DNA of 64,000 bases, from contig JBBFLD010000005.1 of the NCBI GenBank assembly GCA_037481715.1, forward strand, positions 62,001 to 126,000. Reading direction: 5' to 3'. The notes under the pieces were generated by a model. It saw only the letters and a program-made list of their open reading frames with translations. It ran no database searches and had not been told where the DNA came from. Made by a program: the position numbers and the translations under genes. The stretch comes from Rosettibacter sp037481715. Its GTDB lineage: Bacteria; Bacteroidota; Ignavibacteria; Ignavibacteriales; Melioribacteraceae. Of this stretch, positions 9,137 to 17,419 are shown in pieces. The stretch's first letter is position 1; each line of letters begins with the position of its first letter.

Positions 9137-10240
9137 ATGAAACTAAGATTAATATTTATTATCTCTTTTGCATTTATTATTAATGTTGAATCACTGCCTC
9201 GTTTTGCAATCAGGATGGGAGATAAATGCAGCGATTGTCACGTTAATCCAACCGGCGGCATGATAAGAAATGAAAACGGATATTTTTTTGGAAAAGATGT
9301 TATAAGCTTAATTTCTCCTCACAATAAAAATTTTCCTACATCACAAAAAATTTCTGATAATGTTTCTTTTGGACTTGATTATCGCTCACAATTGCTTTAT
9401 TCAGATGAAAAGAAGAGAGCTGATTTTCAGGATATGTCGGGTTCTGTTTATTTAAATGTAAGTGCATCTGAAAAAATTGATATTGCTGCTCGATATGATT
9501 TTCTTCAATCAATCTGGGAAGCTTTTGCAATCGCAAAAATTTTCCCAAATAACAGCTACATAAAAGTTGGTTCTTTTATTCCATATTTTGGAATTAGAAT
9601 TGACGACCATACAGCTTACACGCGCGGCGGAGATTTCGGACTATTATTTTCTACAGGTGCTGTTCAGGGACTGATTTATAATCCATTCTACACAGAAACT
9701 GGAATTGAACTTGGAATTTATTTAAGTGATTTTTTATTTATCACATCAAGTTTAGGAAAAAGTAATTTTAATTCCACTTTTACTTCCGACCCGACATTTA
9801 CCTCAAGAATTGAATTTACTCCTTCTTTTGAAAATTTCAATTTACTAATTGGAAGTTCTTTTGCTGCTGTTAAAACAAAAAACACCGGCATTACAATGAA
9901 TACAAATCTTTACAGCATCTTTGGAGAAATTGGAACAAAATATTTTTCTTTAACAAGCGAATATGATATTGCAAAAAATTATTTATCGAACAATTACAAT
10001 TCTTCTGCTTTAATGATTGAAGCAGCACTTCAACTTATGGTTGGACTTGATGCAATAGTCCGTTATGATAATTTTAATCCCAATACTATTAAAAAAAATG
10101 ATGAGCATTCGCGCATAATCTTAGGTGTTGAATTCTTTCCTTTCAGTTTTGTTGAGTTAAGACCACAATACAGAATTCAACTTGAAAATCCAGAGGCAAG
10201 AAATAATTCATTTGTGCTGCAATTTCATTTCTGGTATTGA
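9137..10240 (+). CDS. Cyc2-like fusion: one-heme N-terminus plus outer-membrane beta-barrel
   Basis: A 367-residue exported protein. After a signal peptide (about 1-19) comes LPRFAIRMGDKCSDCHVNP, a single CxxCH heme site about 15 residues into the mature chain. The remainder alternates polar and hydrophobic residues in many predicted strands and ends in an aromatic residue (FHFWY), a usual outer-membrane barrel signature. A monoheme head fused to a porin, with a P-x-F-A-R-like approach to the heme, recalls Cyc2 iron oxidases. It is shorter than most Cyc2 proteins as I recall them, and sequence alone cannot establish iron oxidation. It follows the T9SS heme gene in one operon. Its stop abuts the stop of the opposing gene. 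An ordinary porin with a chance CxxCH is the alternative. Confidence 0.68.
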   Translation: MKLRLIFIISFAFIINVESLPRFAIRMGDKCSDCHVNPTGGMIRNENGYFFGKDVISLISPHNKNFPTSQKISDNVSFGLDYRSQLLYSDEKKRADFQDMSGSVYLNVSASEKIDIAARYDFLQSIWEAFAIAKIFPNNSYIKVGSFIPYFGIRIDDHTAYTRGGDFGLLFSTGAVQGLIYNPFYTETGIELGIYLSDFLFITSSLGKSNFNSTFTSDPTFTSRIEFTPSFENFNLLIGSSFAAVKTKNTGITMNTNLYSIFGEIGTKYFSLTSEYDIAKNYLSNNYNSSALMIEAALQLMVGLDAIVRYDNFNPNTIKKNDEHSRIILGVEFFPFSFVELRPQYRIQLENPEARNNSFVLQFHFWY

Positions 10241-10951
10241 TTAATCAAGCCATTCCTTAAAAATATCTTCAAAGTCTGTAAGGTCATTATATTCAAGACT
10301 GCTTGAAATAAATTGTGCAAAATTATCGAGTGCAACGATAGCATTAATGCTTGCATCTTTGTTTTCGAGGCTTGCTACTTTTTCAGATAGTGTTCTGTTT
10401 ATTTTCAAAATATCTTCATAAATCTTTTTCAGTTTCTTCATTTCCCAATCTGGTTCGCCTCCTCTTTGCATAATCATATACTGTACAAATAAATACATTC
10501 CAATTACTCTAAATTCAGTTTCTTCAATCGAAGCAAAAGGAAGATGAAATCTTGTAAGGGGTTTCAATTTTGCAAGCACAGGACAACCGCTTGTAGGCAT
10601 AATAATTCCAATTAAACTGCTTATTCCTTTTTGAACTGATGTTTCTTTGTAATAAGTTCTTTCATCAACTTCAGCATAAATTTTCACTGTTTCGTAAGAA
10701 TTAATATCACTAAAAAATTTTATAATGTTATCAATATTAGCTGCTATTGGACAATAATCTTTATGCATTATGTTGCAAAATTCATTTGCACATTTGAATT
10801 GGTCTCTTCTTGCCCATTCAACAATTTCTTTTTTTTCTGTTGAAATTATATTTAATGTTTTTCTGTCAAGAAGTATTTCAAATTTCTTTTCTCTTCCATC
10901 ATTAAATACAAATGTATATACATATTTTAAGATATTTTCTGAATCACTCAT
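10241..10951 (-). CDS. Conserved hypothetical protein, resembles DUF6901
   Basis: A soluble 236-residue protein with no signal peptide or membrane segment. Cysteines at CANEFCNIMHKDYCPIA (about 52-70) and in SGCPVLAKL (about 125) could form a metal site. A very conserved-looking TRFHLPFASIEETEFR stretch follows near 137, and the C-terminal third is helical. From memory this pattern fits the uncharacterised DUF6901 family; a profile search would settle it. It is convergent with the heme/porin gene with no bases between the two stops. No function is proposed. Confidence 0.6.
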   Translation of the reverse strand: MSDSENILKYVYTFVFNDGREKKFEILLDRKTLNIISTEKKEIVEWARRDQFKCANEFCNIMHKDYCPIAANIDNIIKFFSDINSYETVKIYAEVDERTYYKETSVQKGISSLIGIIMPTSGCPVLAKLKPLTRFHLPFASIEETEFRVIGMYLFVQYMIMQRGGEPDWEMKKLKKIYEDILKINRTLSEKVASLENKDASINAIVALDNFAQFISSSLEYNDLTDFEDIFKEWLD

Positions 10952-11118
10952 GATAAATCTCCATTTGATTTACTTATGAAAAAATTTTATTCAAGACTAT
11001 CAGTTTTACTTCTTTAATATCATAAAATAATTTTAGATTTTCTATGATCCATTATCACTAATTTGATAAACGATACCTTATTAATTAAATTGAGAATGTA
11101 AAAAAAAGGAAGTAGTTA

Positions 11119-12096
11119 TTGAGAGCAGTAATACCTGCAGCGGGATTTGGAACAAGATTAAAACCTCATACATATTCACTTCCAAAAGTTTTGTTGAATG
11201 TAGGCGGCAAGCCAATACTTGGTCATATTGTTGACAAAATTATTTCTGAAAATATTACCAAAGCTACTTTCATAATTGGTTACATGGGAGAAAAAATAAT
11301 TGAATACATAAATAAAAATTACAAACAATTAGATGCTAAATTTGTTGAGCAGGAAGAACTCCTGGGCCTTGGTCATGCAATTTATATGGCGGCTCCAACT
11401 TTTGATGATGAAGACATTTTAATAATTCTCGGCGATACAATTTTTGATGTTGATTTAAAAAATGTTCTTAAACAAAAAGTTACTTCGCTTGGAGTTAAAA
11501 TTGTTGACGACCCTTCAAGATTTGGTGTTGCTGTTTGTGAAAATAATCGAATTATAAAATTAATTGAAAAGCCGCAGGTGCCTGTTTCTAACCTTGCACT
11601 TGTTGGACTTTATTACATCGCCAATTCAAAATTATTGAAAGATTGTTTGAACGAAATAATCAAAAAAGATATAAGAACTCGCGGAGAATATCAGTTAACA
11701 GATGCATTACAGTTAATGCTCGAACGCGGTGAAATAATTACAACATTTTCTGTTGATGGATGGTACGACTGCGGCAAACCTGAAACACTTTTGTCAACAA
11801 ATCAATTTTTACTTACAAAAAATCATTCTGCAAAAACATTTGATGATGTTGTAATCAATCAGCCAGTGTTTATTTCTGATAGTGCATTAATAAAAAATTC
11901 TGTAATTGGTCCATATACAACAATATCGGAAGATTGCATTATAACAGACTCGATTATTAAAAATTCGATAATAAGTTCAGGTGCAAAAATTGACAAAGCT
12001 ATGTTGGAAAATTCAATCATTGGAAGCAATGCAATTATCAAAGGGAATTTCAAAAAATTAAATGCTGGTGATTCATCAGAAATAGAATTTTTTTAA
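11119..12096 (+). CDS. Sugar-1-phosphate nucleotidyltransferase with left-handed beta-helix tail
   Basis: A 325-residue enzyme predicted to join a nucleoside triphosphate and a sugar-1-phosphate, supplying activated sugar for envelope polysaccharides. The N-terminus has the pyrophosphorylase signature GFGTRLKPHTYSLPKVLL (residues 8-25), with ILGDTIFD near 107 holding the catalytic Asp and GWYDCGKPE near 215. The last 75 residues are isoleucine-rich hexapeptide repeats of a left-handed beta-helix. The start is TTG with AAGGAAG about eight bases upstream. The base and sugar (dTDP-glucose-like or GDP-mannose-like) cannot be assigned. metK begins 20 bases downstream, so co-transcription is likely. 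Confidence 0.85.
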   Translation: MRAVIPAAGFGTRLKPHTYSLPKVLLNVGGKPILGHIVDKIISENITKATFIIGYMGEKIIEYINKNYKQLDAKFVEQEELLGLGHAIYMAAPTFDDEDILIILGDTIFDVDLKNVLKQKVTSLGVKIVDDPSRFGVAVCENNRIIKLIEKPQVPVSNLALVGLYYIANSKLLKDCLNEIIKKDIRTRGEYQLTDALQLMLERGEIITTFSVDGWYDCGKPETLLSTNQFLLTKNHSAKTFDDVVINQPVFISDSALIKNSVIGPYTTISEDCIITDSIIKNSIISSGAKIDKAMLENSIIGSNAIIKGNFKKLNAGDSSEIEFF

Positions 12097-12116
12097 TAAA
12101 AATAGTTGAGGTATAA

Positions 12117-13262
12117 ATGCCATACTTATTCACATCAGAATCAGTATCGGAAGGACATCCAGATAAAATTTGTGATGCAATTTCAGATGCAGTTTTAGAT
12201 GCAGTATTAAAGCAGGACCCCGAAGGAAGAGTAGCCTGCGAAACTTTTGTAACAACTGGTTTGGTAGTAGTAGGCGGGGAAATTTCTACAAATGCTTATC
12301 TTGATATTGAACAAATTGTAAGAACAACTATCAGAAATATTGGTTACACAAAAGCAGAATATAAATTCGATGCCGAGTCCTGCGGTGTAATAAATTCAAT
12401 TCATGCTCAATCACCTGATATTGCAATGGGAGTTGATAAAGGCGGTGCAGGCGACCAGGGATTAATGTTCGGCTATGCTTGTGACCAGACTCCAGAATAT
12501 ATGCCAATGCCAATTATATTTGCTCATAAACTTGTCAAAAGACTTGCTGATATAAGAAAAAATTCTCCCGAAGAAATGCCTTATCTCAGACCTGATGCAA
12601 AATCTCAGGTTACAATTGAATTTGATGACAACAACAATCCAATTCGTGTTGATTCAATTGTGGTTTCAACACAGCACGACCCAAATGTTACTCAAAAAAG
12701 AATTAAAGAAGATGTTATAGAAAATGTAATTAAAAAAGTAATACCTGAAAATTTTCTTGACAAGAAAACAAAATTTTTTGTTAATCCAACAGGAAGATTT
12801 GAAATTGGCGGTCCGCATGGCGACAGCGGTTTAACAGGAAGAAAAATTATAGTTGATACTTATGGCGGCTGGGCACCACATGGAGGCGGTGCATTTTCCG
12901 GAAAAGACCCTTCGAAAGTCGATAGAAGCGCAACTTATGCTGCACGTCATATTGCAAAAAATATTGTTGCTGCAGGTCTGGCTAAAGAATGTCTCGTTCA
13001 ACTTGCTTATGCAATTGGAGTTGCTCAGCCAGTTTCAGTTTTCATTAATACAAAAGGAACCGGCGTTATTCCTGATATTGAACTTGCTAAAATTATAAGA
13101 AAAGAAATTGATTTAACACCACGCGGAATAATTGAAAGATTAAAACTGCGCAGACCAATTTATCATAAAACATCTGCTTATGGTCACTTCGGAAGAAATG
13201 ACAAAGATTTTACATGGGAAAAATTAGACCTCGTTTCAACATTCAAAAAAATAATTCGTTAA
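12117..13262 (+). CDS. metK: S-adenosylmethionine synthase
   Basis: Makes S-adenosylmethionine from methionine and ATP in the cytoplasm. The 381-residue length is normal. SVSEGHPDKICDAISDAVLD near the N-terminus carries the ATP-binding His and metal Asp. GAGDQGLMFGYA near 105 and GGGAFSGKDPSKVDRS near 245 (methionine/phosphate loop) are intact. A GAGG ribosome site precedes the ATG. No SAM riboswitch fits in the 20-base gap upstream. It is followed after 15 bases by ahcY, which removes the product of methyl transfer, so the pair forms a methyl-cycle operon. Confidence 0.98.
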   Translation: MPYLFTSESVSEGHPDKICDAISDAVLDAVLKQDPEGRVACETFVTTGLVVVGGEISTNAYLDIEQIVRTTIRNIGYTKAEYKFDAESCGVINSIHAQSPDIAMGVDKGGAGDQGLMFGYACDQTPEYMPMPIIFAHKLVKRLADIRKNSPEEMPYLRPDAKSQVTIEFDDNNNPIRVDSIVVSTQHDPNVTQKRIKEDVIENVIKKVIPENFLDKKTKFFVNPTGRFEIGGPHGDSGLTGRKIIVDTYGGWAPHGGGAFSGKDPSKVDRSATYAARHIAKNIVAAGLAKECLVQLAYAIGVAQPVSVFINTKGTGVIPDIELAKIIRKEIDLTPRGIIERLKLRRPIYHKTSAYGHFGRNDKDFTWEKLDLVSTFKKIIR

Positions 13263-13277
13263 AGGAGTATTACTATT

Positions 13278-14555
13278 ATGGATTTCAAAGAAGGTAAATA
13301 CAAAGTTAGAGATTTAAGATTAGCAGCAGAAGGAAGAAAGAAAATTCAATGGGCAGAATCCCGCATGCCTGTTCTGATGGCTTTAAGAGAAAAATATTCT
13401 AAAACAAAACCATTAAAAGGATATAAAATTGCTGGTTGTCTTCATGTAACAAAAGAAACTGCAGTATTAATTGAAACATTAAAGGCTGCTGGTGCACAGG
13501 TGAGCTGGAGCGGATGCAATCCACTTTCAACTCAGGATGAAATTGCTGCTGCCCTGGCAAAAAATGGAATTGAAATTTATGCTTGGCATGGTCAAAATGT
13601 TAAAGAGTTCTACTGGTCAATTGAACAAACTCTTAAAATGAAACCAAACTTAACTTTGGATGATGGTGCCGATTTAATTTTTACGGTTCACAATAAATAT
13701 CCTGAACTTGCAAAAAATATAATTGGAGGCACAGAAGAAACTACAACAGGTGTTCATCGACTTCGAGCAATGGCAGCAGCAAAAAAATTATTATATCCAG
13801 TCATTGCGGTAAATGATGCAGAAACCAAATGGGATTTTGATAATGTTTATGGAACAGGTCAATCATCAATTGACGGCATTTTAAGAGCTACTTCTGTTCT
13901 ACTCGCAGGCAAAAATTTTGTTGTAGCAGGTTATGGTCATTGCGGTCGCGGTGTTGCGATGCGCGCTGCTGGAATGGGTGCAAATGTGATTGTAACAGAA
14001 GTAAAACCAACAGCCGCTCTCAAAGCTGCACTCGATGGTCATCGTGTTATGCCTATGGATGAAGCTGCAAAGATTGGTGATATTTTTATTACTGCAACTG
14101 GAGTTAAAGATGTTATTACTTCAAAACATTTCAAGGTTATGAAAGATGGTGCTATCGTCTGCAATACAGGCCATTATGATTGCGAAATAAATATTCCTCA
14201 TCTTGAACAACTTAGTAAATCAAAAAGAACTGTAAGACCAAACAATGAAGAATATACCCTAAAAGATGGAAGAAGAATTTATTTGCTTGCACAAGGAAGA
14301 CTTGTAAATCTTGCAGCTGCAGAAGGTCATCCATCAGAAGTAATGGATATGTCTTTTGCAAATCAATTTATGTCTCAATTAAGATTGGTTCACTATCAAC
14401 AAAAAGGAATTAAATTAGAACCAGAAGTTCTTGAAATTCCAGAAGAACAGGATCAGGAAATTGCAGAGATTAAATTGAAAACAATGGGATACAAAATAGA
14501 TAAGCTCACCAAAGAACAAATTAAATACATCAACGATTATAGCGCAGGAACATAA
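13278..14555 (+). CDS. ahcY: Adenosylhomocysteinase
   Basis: Hydrolyses S-adenosylhomocysteine to adenosine and homocysteine, relieving product inhibition of methyltransferases. The 425-residue protein has the substrate-binding opening LHVTKETAVLIETLKAAGA (about 55), a catalytic NDAETKWDFDN segment near 185, and the NAD Rossmann motif VAGYGHCGRGVAMRAAGMGA near 220. It ends in the KxxxYxxDYxxG-type tail (QIKYINDYSAGT) that contacts NAD of the neighbouring subunit. AAAGGAG precedes the start. It is the last gene of the metK operon and is closed by a strong terminator. Confidence 0.97.
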   Translation: MDFKEGKYKVRDLRLAAEGRKKIQWAESRMPVLMALREKYSKTKPLKGYKIAGCLHVTKETAVLIETLKAAGAQVSWSGCNPLSTQDEIAAALAKNGIEIYAWHGQNVKEFYWSIEQTLKMKPNLTLDDGADLIFTVHNKYPELAKNIIGGTEETTTGVHRLRAMAAAKKLLYPVIAVNDAETKWDFDNVYGTGQSSIDGILRATSVLLAGKNFVVAGYGHCGRGVAMRAAGMGANVIVTEVKPTAALKAALDGHRVMPMDEAAKIGDIFITATGVKDVITSKHFKVMKDGAIVCNTGHYDCEINIPHLEQLSKSKRTVRPNNEEYTLKDGRRIYLLAQGRLVNLAAAEGHPSEVMDMSFANQFMSQLRLVHYQQKGIKLEPEVLEIPEEQDQEIAEIKLKTMGYKIDKLTKEQIKYINDYSAGT

Positions 14556-14562
14556 TTTTTAT

Positions 14563-14606
14563 CTGGGAGACCAAAATTTAGTTAATTGGTCTCCCGGAAA
14601 TTTTTT
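14563..14606 (+). terminator. Intrinsic terminator after ahcY
   Basis: GGGAGACCA (14565-14573) pairs perfectly with TGGTCTCCC (14587-14595), followed by AAATTTTTT. It sits eight bases past the ahcY stop and touches the 3' end of the convergent receiver gene. Confidence 0.9.
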
Positions 14607-15045
14607 AAGCTTCCGAAAATGAAATATTCCCTAATTCTTTATTTGAAAAGGATTCATCCTTTTTATTTAATAATTTAAAAAGTGTATCGAGTAAAATTCT
14701 AATATCAGTTGGTTTGCTAAGATACATATCGCAACCTGCTTCCAACGCATTTATTCTATCTTGATGATATGCATAACCGGTGTAGCATAGAATTGGAATA
14801 TGAGCATAATCTTTATGGCTTTTTAATTCTTTTGCTAATTCCAATCCATTTTTTCTTCCACGCAATGCAATTTCTAAAATTATTAAATCGAACTTATCTT
14901 TTTGTAAATGTGAGTAAACCGATTCAGCAGAATCACATGTTACAACCAGAAAAAATTTGCCCAAAAATTTTTTCAAGAATTTTCGATTATCTTCATCCCC
15001 TTCTGATATTAAAATTTTTGGTTTTTCATTTTCTAAGATTTCCAT
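14605..15045 (-). CDS. Stand-alone receiver-domain protein with Glu at the phospho-acceptor position
   Basis: A 146-residue single receiver domain without an output domain. The acidic pocket (SEGDEDNR, about 13-20), the Thr of LCYTGYAY (about 100) and the conserved Lys of YLSKPTD (about 121) are present. The strand that normally reads D-x-x-x-L-D carries DLIILEIALRG: the codon is GAA, so Glu replaces the phospho-accepting Asp. Such receivers cannot be phosphorylated at that site by the normal chemistry, and Glu can mimic the phosphorylated state. The start is firm, with AGGAGGG seven bases upstream. The gene overlaps the kinase 3' end by 13 bases and ends a four-gene cassette. It may act as a fixed-state adaptor, or a different partner may serve the kinase. 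Confidence 0.85.
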   Translation of the reverse strand: MEILENEKPKILISEGDEDNRKFLKKFLGKFFLVVTCDSAESVYSHLQKDKFDLIILEIALRGRKNGLELAKELKSHKDYAHIPILCYTGYAYHQDRINALEAGCDMYLSKPTDIRILLDTLFKLLNKKDESFSNKELGNISFSEA

Positions 15046-16214
15046 CTTAATCCCTCCTTAAAAGTAATTGTAAAAACCGAACCTCTGTTTGGCTCGCTTT
15101 TTACTTTTATCTCTGCTTTATTTAAATCAAGAAAATGTTTGACTAATGCAAGACCCAGACCCGTTCCCTCATAAAGTCTTGTATATGACATATTAGCCTG
15201 AGTAAAAGGTGTAAATAATTTTTCTAAGTAATCCTCCGAAATTCCAATTCCTGTATCAGAAACTTCTATTATTAAATTGCCATCTTTTCTATCCAGCATA
15301 ACTTCAACTTTTCCATATTCTGTATATTTAATTGCATTGTCCACAAGGTTTATTAATGCTTGTGTTATTGAATAATGGTCTGCGGTAATTATTGCATCAT
15401 CAACTTTGCTTGTAATAATAAATTTTAATTTCTTCTCTTCAGCATGACTTTCAAACTCATTCTGAATTGTTTTTAACACAGCATTTAAGTCAACTTTTTC
15501 AAATCGCGGTTGATATTGATGAGTTTGAACCTGCGACATATTTATCAACAAATCAAAAGTGCGGTATAATCTTTTGCTGTTATTTATCATAGCGAGATAG
15601 GCATGTTTTTTTTCATCATCAATATCTTTATCATTAGAAAATAAATCTGCATAACCAATAATAACATTAAGCGGCGAACGGATTTCGTGCGATATTTGAG
15701 ATAGAAAATATTCTTTCAGCTTACGTGATTCGTCAGCTTTTTCGAGAGCAATTTTCAATTCATGTTCAGTTTTCTTAAGCTCACTAATATCTCTTCCATA
15801 AACTTGGCAAACATTTAATCTGGAAATTCCAGCAATTAAAAATTGATATTGTTTACCTGCAATTGAAGATGTGCAGGTAATAGTCTTATCATTTTTTATA
15901 ATGTCTTCAATATTATAGTCTTTCATAAAAGTAAGAACAGTATCAATCCGTTCGCCGAGAAGCATTCTATGAGGAATAATTTGATGAGCAGAATTATTAG
16001 CCAGAACAATTTTGCCTTTATCATCAAAACGAATAATCGGGTCGGGTGCAAGTTCGGCAAACAAAGCCATAAGTTCTGTTTGCTGAAGTTTCAATCTTTC
16101 CTGTTCCTCGATATGTCTTTTATGCATAGGCACAATAACATAGCGCAAAAAGACATAAAAGACCGAAAGGACTACAACTATCAATATTAGAGAAAGTAAA
16201 ACCGGATTATCCAC
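15033..16214 (-). CDS. Membrane-bound PAS histidine kinase
   Basis: A sensor kinase of about 393 residues. One N-terminal membrane helix is followed by a PAS-like domain, then HisKA with SHEIRSPLNVIIGY holding the phospho-accepting His, then HATPase with N box NLVDNAIKYTEYG, G1 box VSDTGIGIS, F box LFTPF and G2 box GTGLGLALVK. Start choice is uncertain. An ATG at 16313 would overlap the upstream membrane gene by 107 bases, while a GTG at 16214 gives an 8-base overlap; neither has a clear ribosome site, and I prefer the GTG. The downstream receiver lacks the phospho-acceptor Asp, so the true phosphotransfer partner may lie elsewhere. Confidence 0.85.
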   Translation of the reverse strand: MDNPVLLSLILIVVVLSVFYVFLRYVIVPMHKRHIEEQERLKLQQTELMALFAELAPDPIIRFDDKGKIVLANNSAHQIIPHRMLLGERIDTVLTFMKDYNIEDIIKNDKTITCTSSIAGKQYQFLIAGISRLNVCQVYGRDISELKKTEHELKIALEKADESRKLKEYFLSQISHEIRSPLNVIIGYADLFSNDKDIDDEKKHAYLAMINNSKRLYRTFDLLINMSQVQTHQYQPRFEKVDLNAVLKTIQNEFESHAEEKKLKFIITSKVDDAIITADHYSITQALINLVDNAIKYTEYGKVEVMLDRKDGNLIIEVSDTGIGISEDYLEKLFTPFTQANMSYTRLYEGTGLGLALVKHFLDLNKAEIKVKSEPNRGSVFTITFKEGLRWKS

Positions 16215-16773
16215 GCTTAAGAGCGATACGGGTTTTATCTTCTCTAAAGATTGAAAAGAAGAGTCCAAAGGCGATTTGAAAGATTGTTGTAATAATATAA
16301 AAAGCCACAGCATTAGAAAAACCTAAAAGTATATTAAGAAATTTTAAGAAAACAGTAAATTCATAAAAAATTAACATGATATAGTATAAATTCATTTCTC
16401 TATCAAAAACATATTTTACAATAAACTCTTTAATAAAAATTAACGATATTATAAAATGCAATAAAACTATTAATACTATTTTTGATTGAATAAATATTAA
16501 TAATGAAATTAAAACAATAATAAAAATCCTAAAAAAATATTTCCTCTGTAGAAACACTTTATAATTTATTAATGATATTAAAAGCAAATAAGATATTAAT
16601 GTAAAGTAAACGTAAACATATTTTTTAATCATAAATGACAAGATTATAGATACAGGATCTGCTAAAGCTAATATTAAGAAAAAAGAAAAAAGTTTATTTT
16701 TCCACTGACGAATAGGTGGAAACAACCATATAATAATACTAATGAAGTATAATGTTTTTAATAATTCTATCAT
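16207..16773 (-). CDS. Small polytopic membrane protein of the signalling cassette
   Basis: A 188-residue, very hydrophobic protein with about six predicted membrane helices and a basic C-terminus (REDKTRIALKRG). A longer reading reaching 16917 is rejected because it would overlap the preceding secreted-protein gene by 143 bases. The ATG at 16773 follows that gene's stop by a single base. There is no Cys anywhere, so it cannot be an AgrB-type cysteine peptidase. I do not recognise a family. Its position between a secreted protein and a histidine kinase suggests a sensory or accessory membrane module, by inference only. Confidence 0.65.
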   Translation of the reverse strand: MIELLKTLYFISIIIWLFPPIRQWKNKLFSFFLILALADPVSIILSFMIKKYVYVYFTLISYLLLISLINYKVFLQRKYFFRIFIIVLISLLIFIQSKIVLIVLLHFIISLIFIKEFIVKYVFDREMNLYYIMLIFYEFTVFLKFLNILLGFSNAVAFYIITTIFQIAFGLFFSIFREDKTRIALKRG

Positions 16774-16774
16774 A

Positions 16775-17284
16775 TTATTCGGGGCACCATGGTGGGCAAA
16801 ATGTTGCAAATTCCAATGTGCTATATCCATCACTAATAGAAAATACAGTATTCGCTCCGTAAGCAGCAGATGTAACTTTTTGATTTGCTTCTGCAGATGA
16901 TATTCCGCGAATTTCAAAATATATAACCGGGCTTTTGCTGCTGCTTAAGAACTCTTCTACAACTTGTTTGCTGAATACAAAAGCTCGTTCACCGTTATTT
17001 AATGCAAGATTATCTCCCAGCAAAGATATTCTCCTCGTACTTAAAATTAACGGCAATTTACCTTTAATTGTCAGAAGAACATATTTATCAGCTTTTGCAA
17101 TTGCGGCTTTAAGCAAATCTTTTCTCACCGGAATTGAAATAACCGGATTACCGAATAATTGATTTGCTTCTTCTTTTGCAAATATTTTACCGATTTTTAA
17201 ATGCTTATCTTGTGCTTCTGCTGTTGATGTGAAAATCAACGCAGTCAGTAAAACTAAAAGGCAGGAACCAATTACTTTTTTCAT
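16775..17284 (-). CDS. Small secreted protein ending in CPPWCPE
   Basis: A 169-residue protein with a clear signal peptide (MKKVIGSCLLVLLTAL..., cleavage probably after AEAQ). The mature chain of about 145 residues has only two cysteines, C163 and C167, both in the extreme C-terminal CPPWCPE. Ala/Lys/Ser-rich helical and beta segments precede it, with no recognised domain. It is the first gene of a four-gene minus-strand cassette (secreted protein, membrane protein, kinase, receiver) and ends one base before the next start. It could be the ligand, a redox-sensitive sensor component, or a modified peptide precursor. These are inferences; no family was recognised. Confidence 0.7.
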   Translation of the reverse strand: MKKVIGSCLLVLLTALIFTSTAEAQDKHLKIGKIFAKEEANQLFGNPVISIPVRKDLLKAAIAKADKYVLLTIKGKLPLILSTRRISLLGDNLALNNGERAFVFSKQVVEEFLSSSKSPVIYFEIRGISSAEANQKVTSAAYGANTVFSISDGYSTLEFATFCPPWCPE

Positions 17285-17419
17285 ACATACCCCCGTTTTA
17301 TTATGTTTTTATTTAATCAATAAAAGAGAGGAAAAGTTTTTGTTAATATATTTATAATCACGAAAAAATACACTAAAATTTTGAAAATTATTTTGCCCTT
17401 CTGTGAATTTTTTTCTATA

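Noticed and set aside
12097..12116. SAM riboswitch upstream of metK
   Set aside because: Only 20 bases separate metK from the preceding gene, too short for any known SAM riboswitch.
16207..17284. AgrBD-like peptide-processing pair (membrane protein plus secreted precursor)
   Set aside because: The membrane protein has no Cys and so lacks the AgrB nucleophile, and the secreted protein has a normal signal peptide and a long mature domain.
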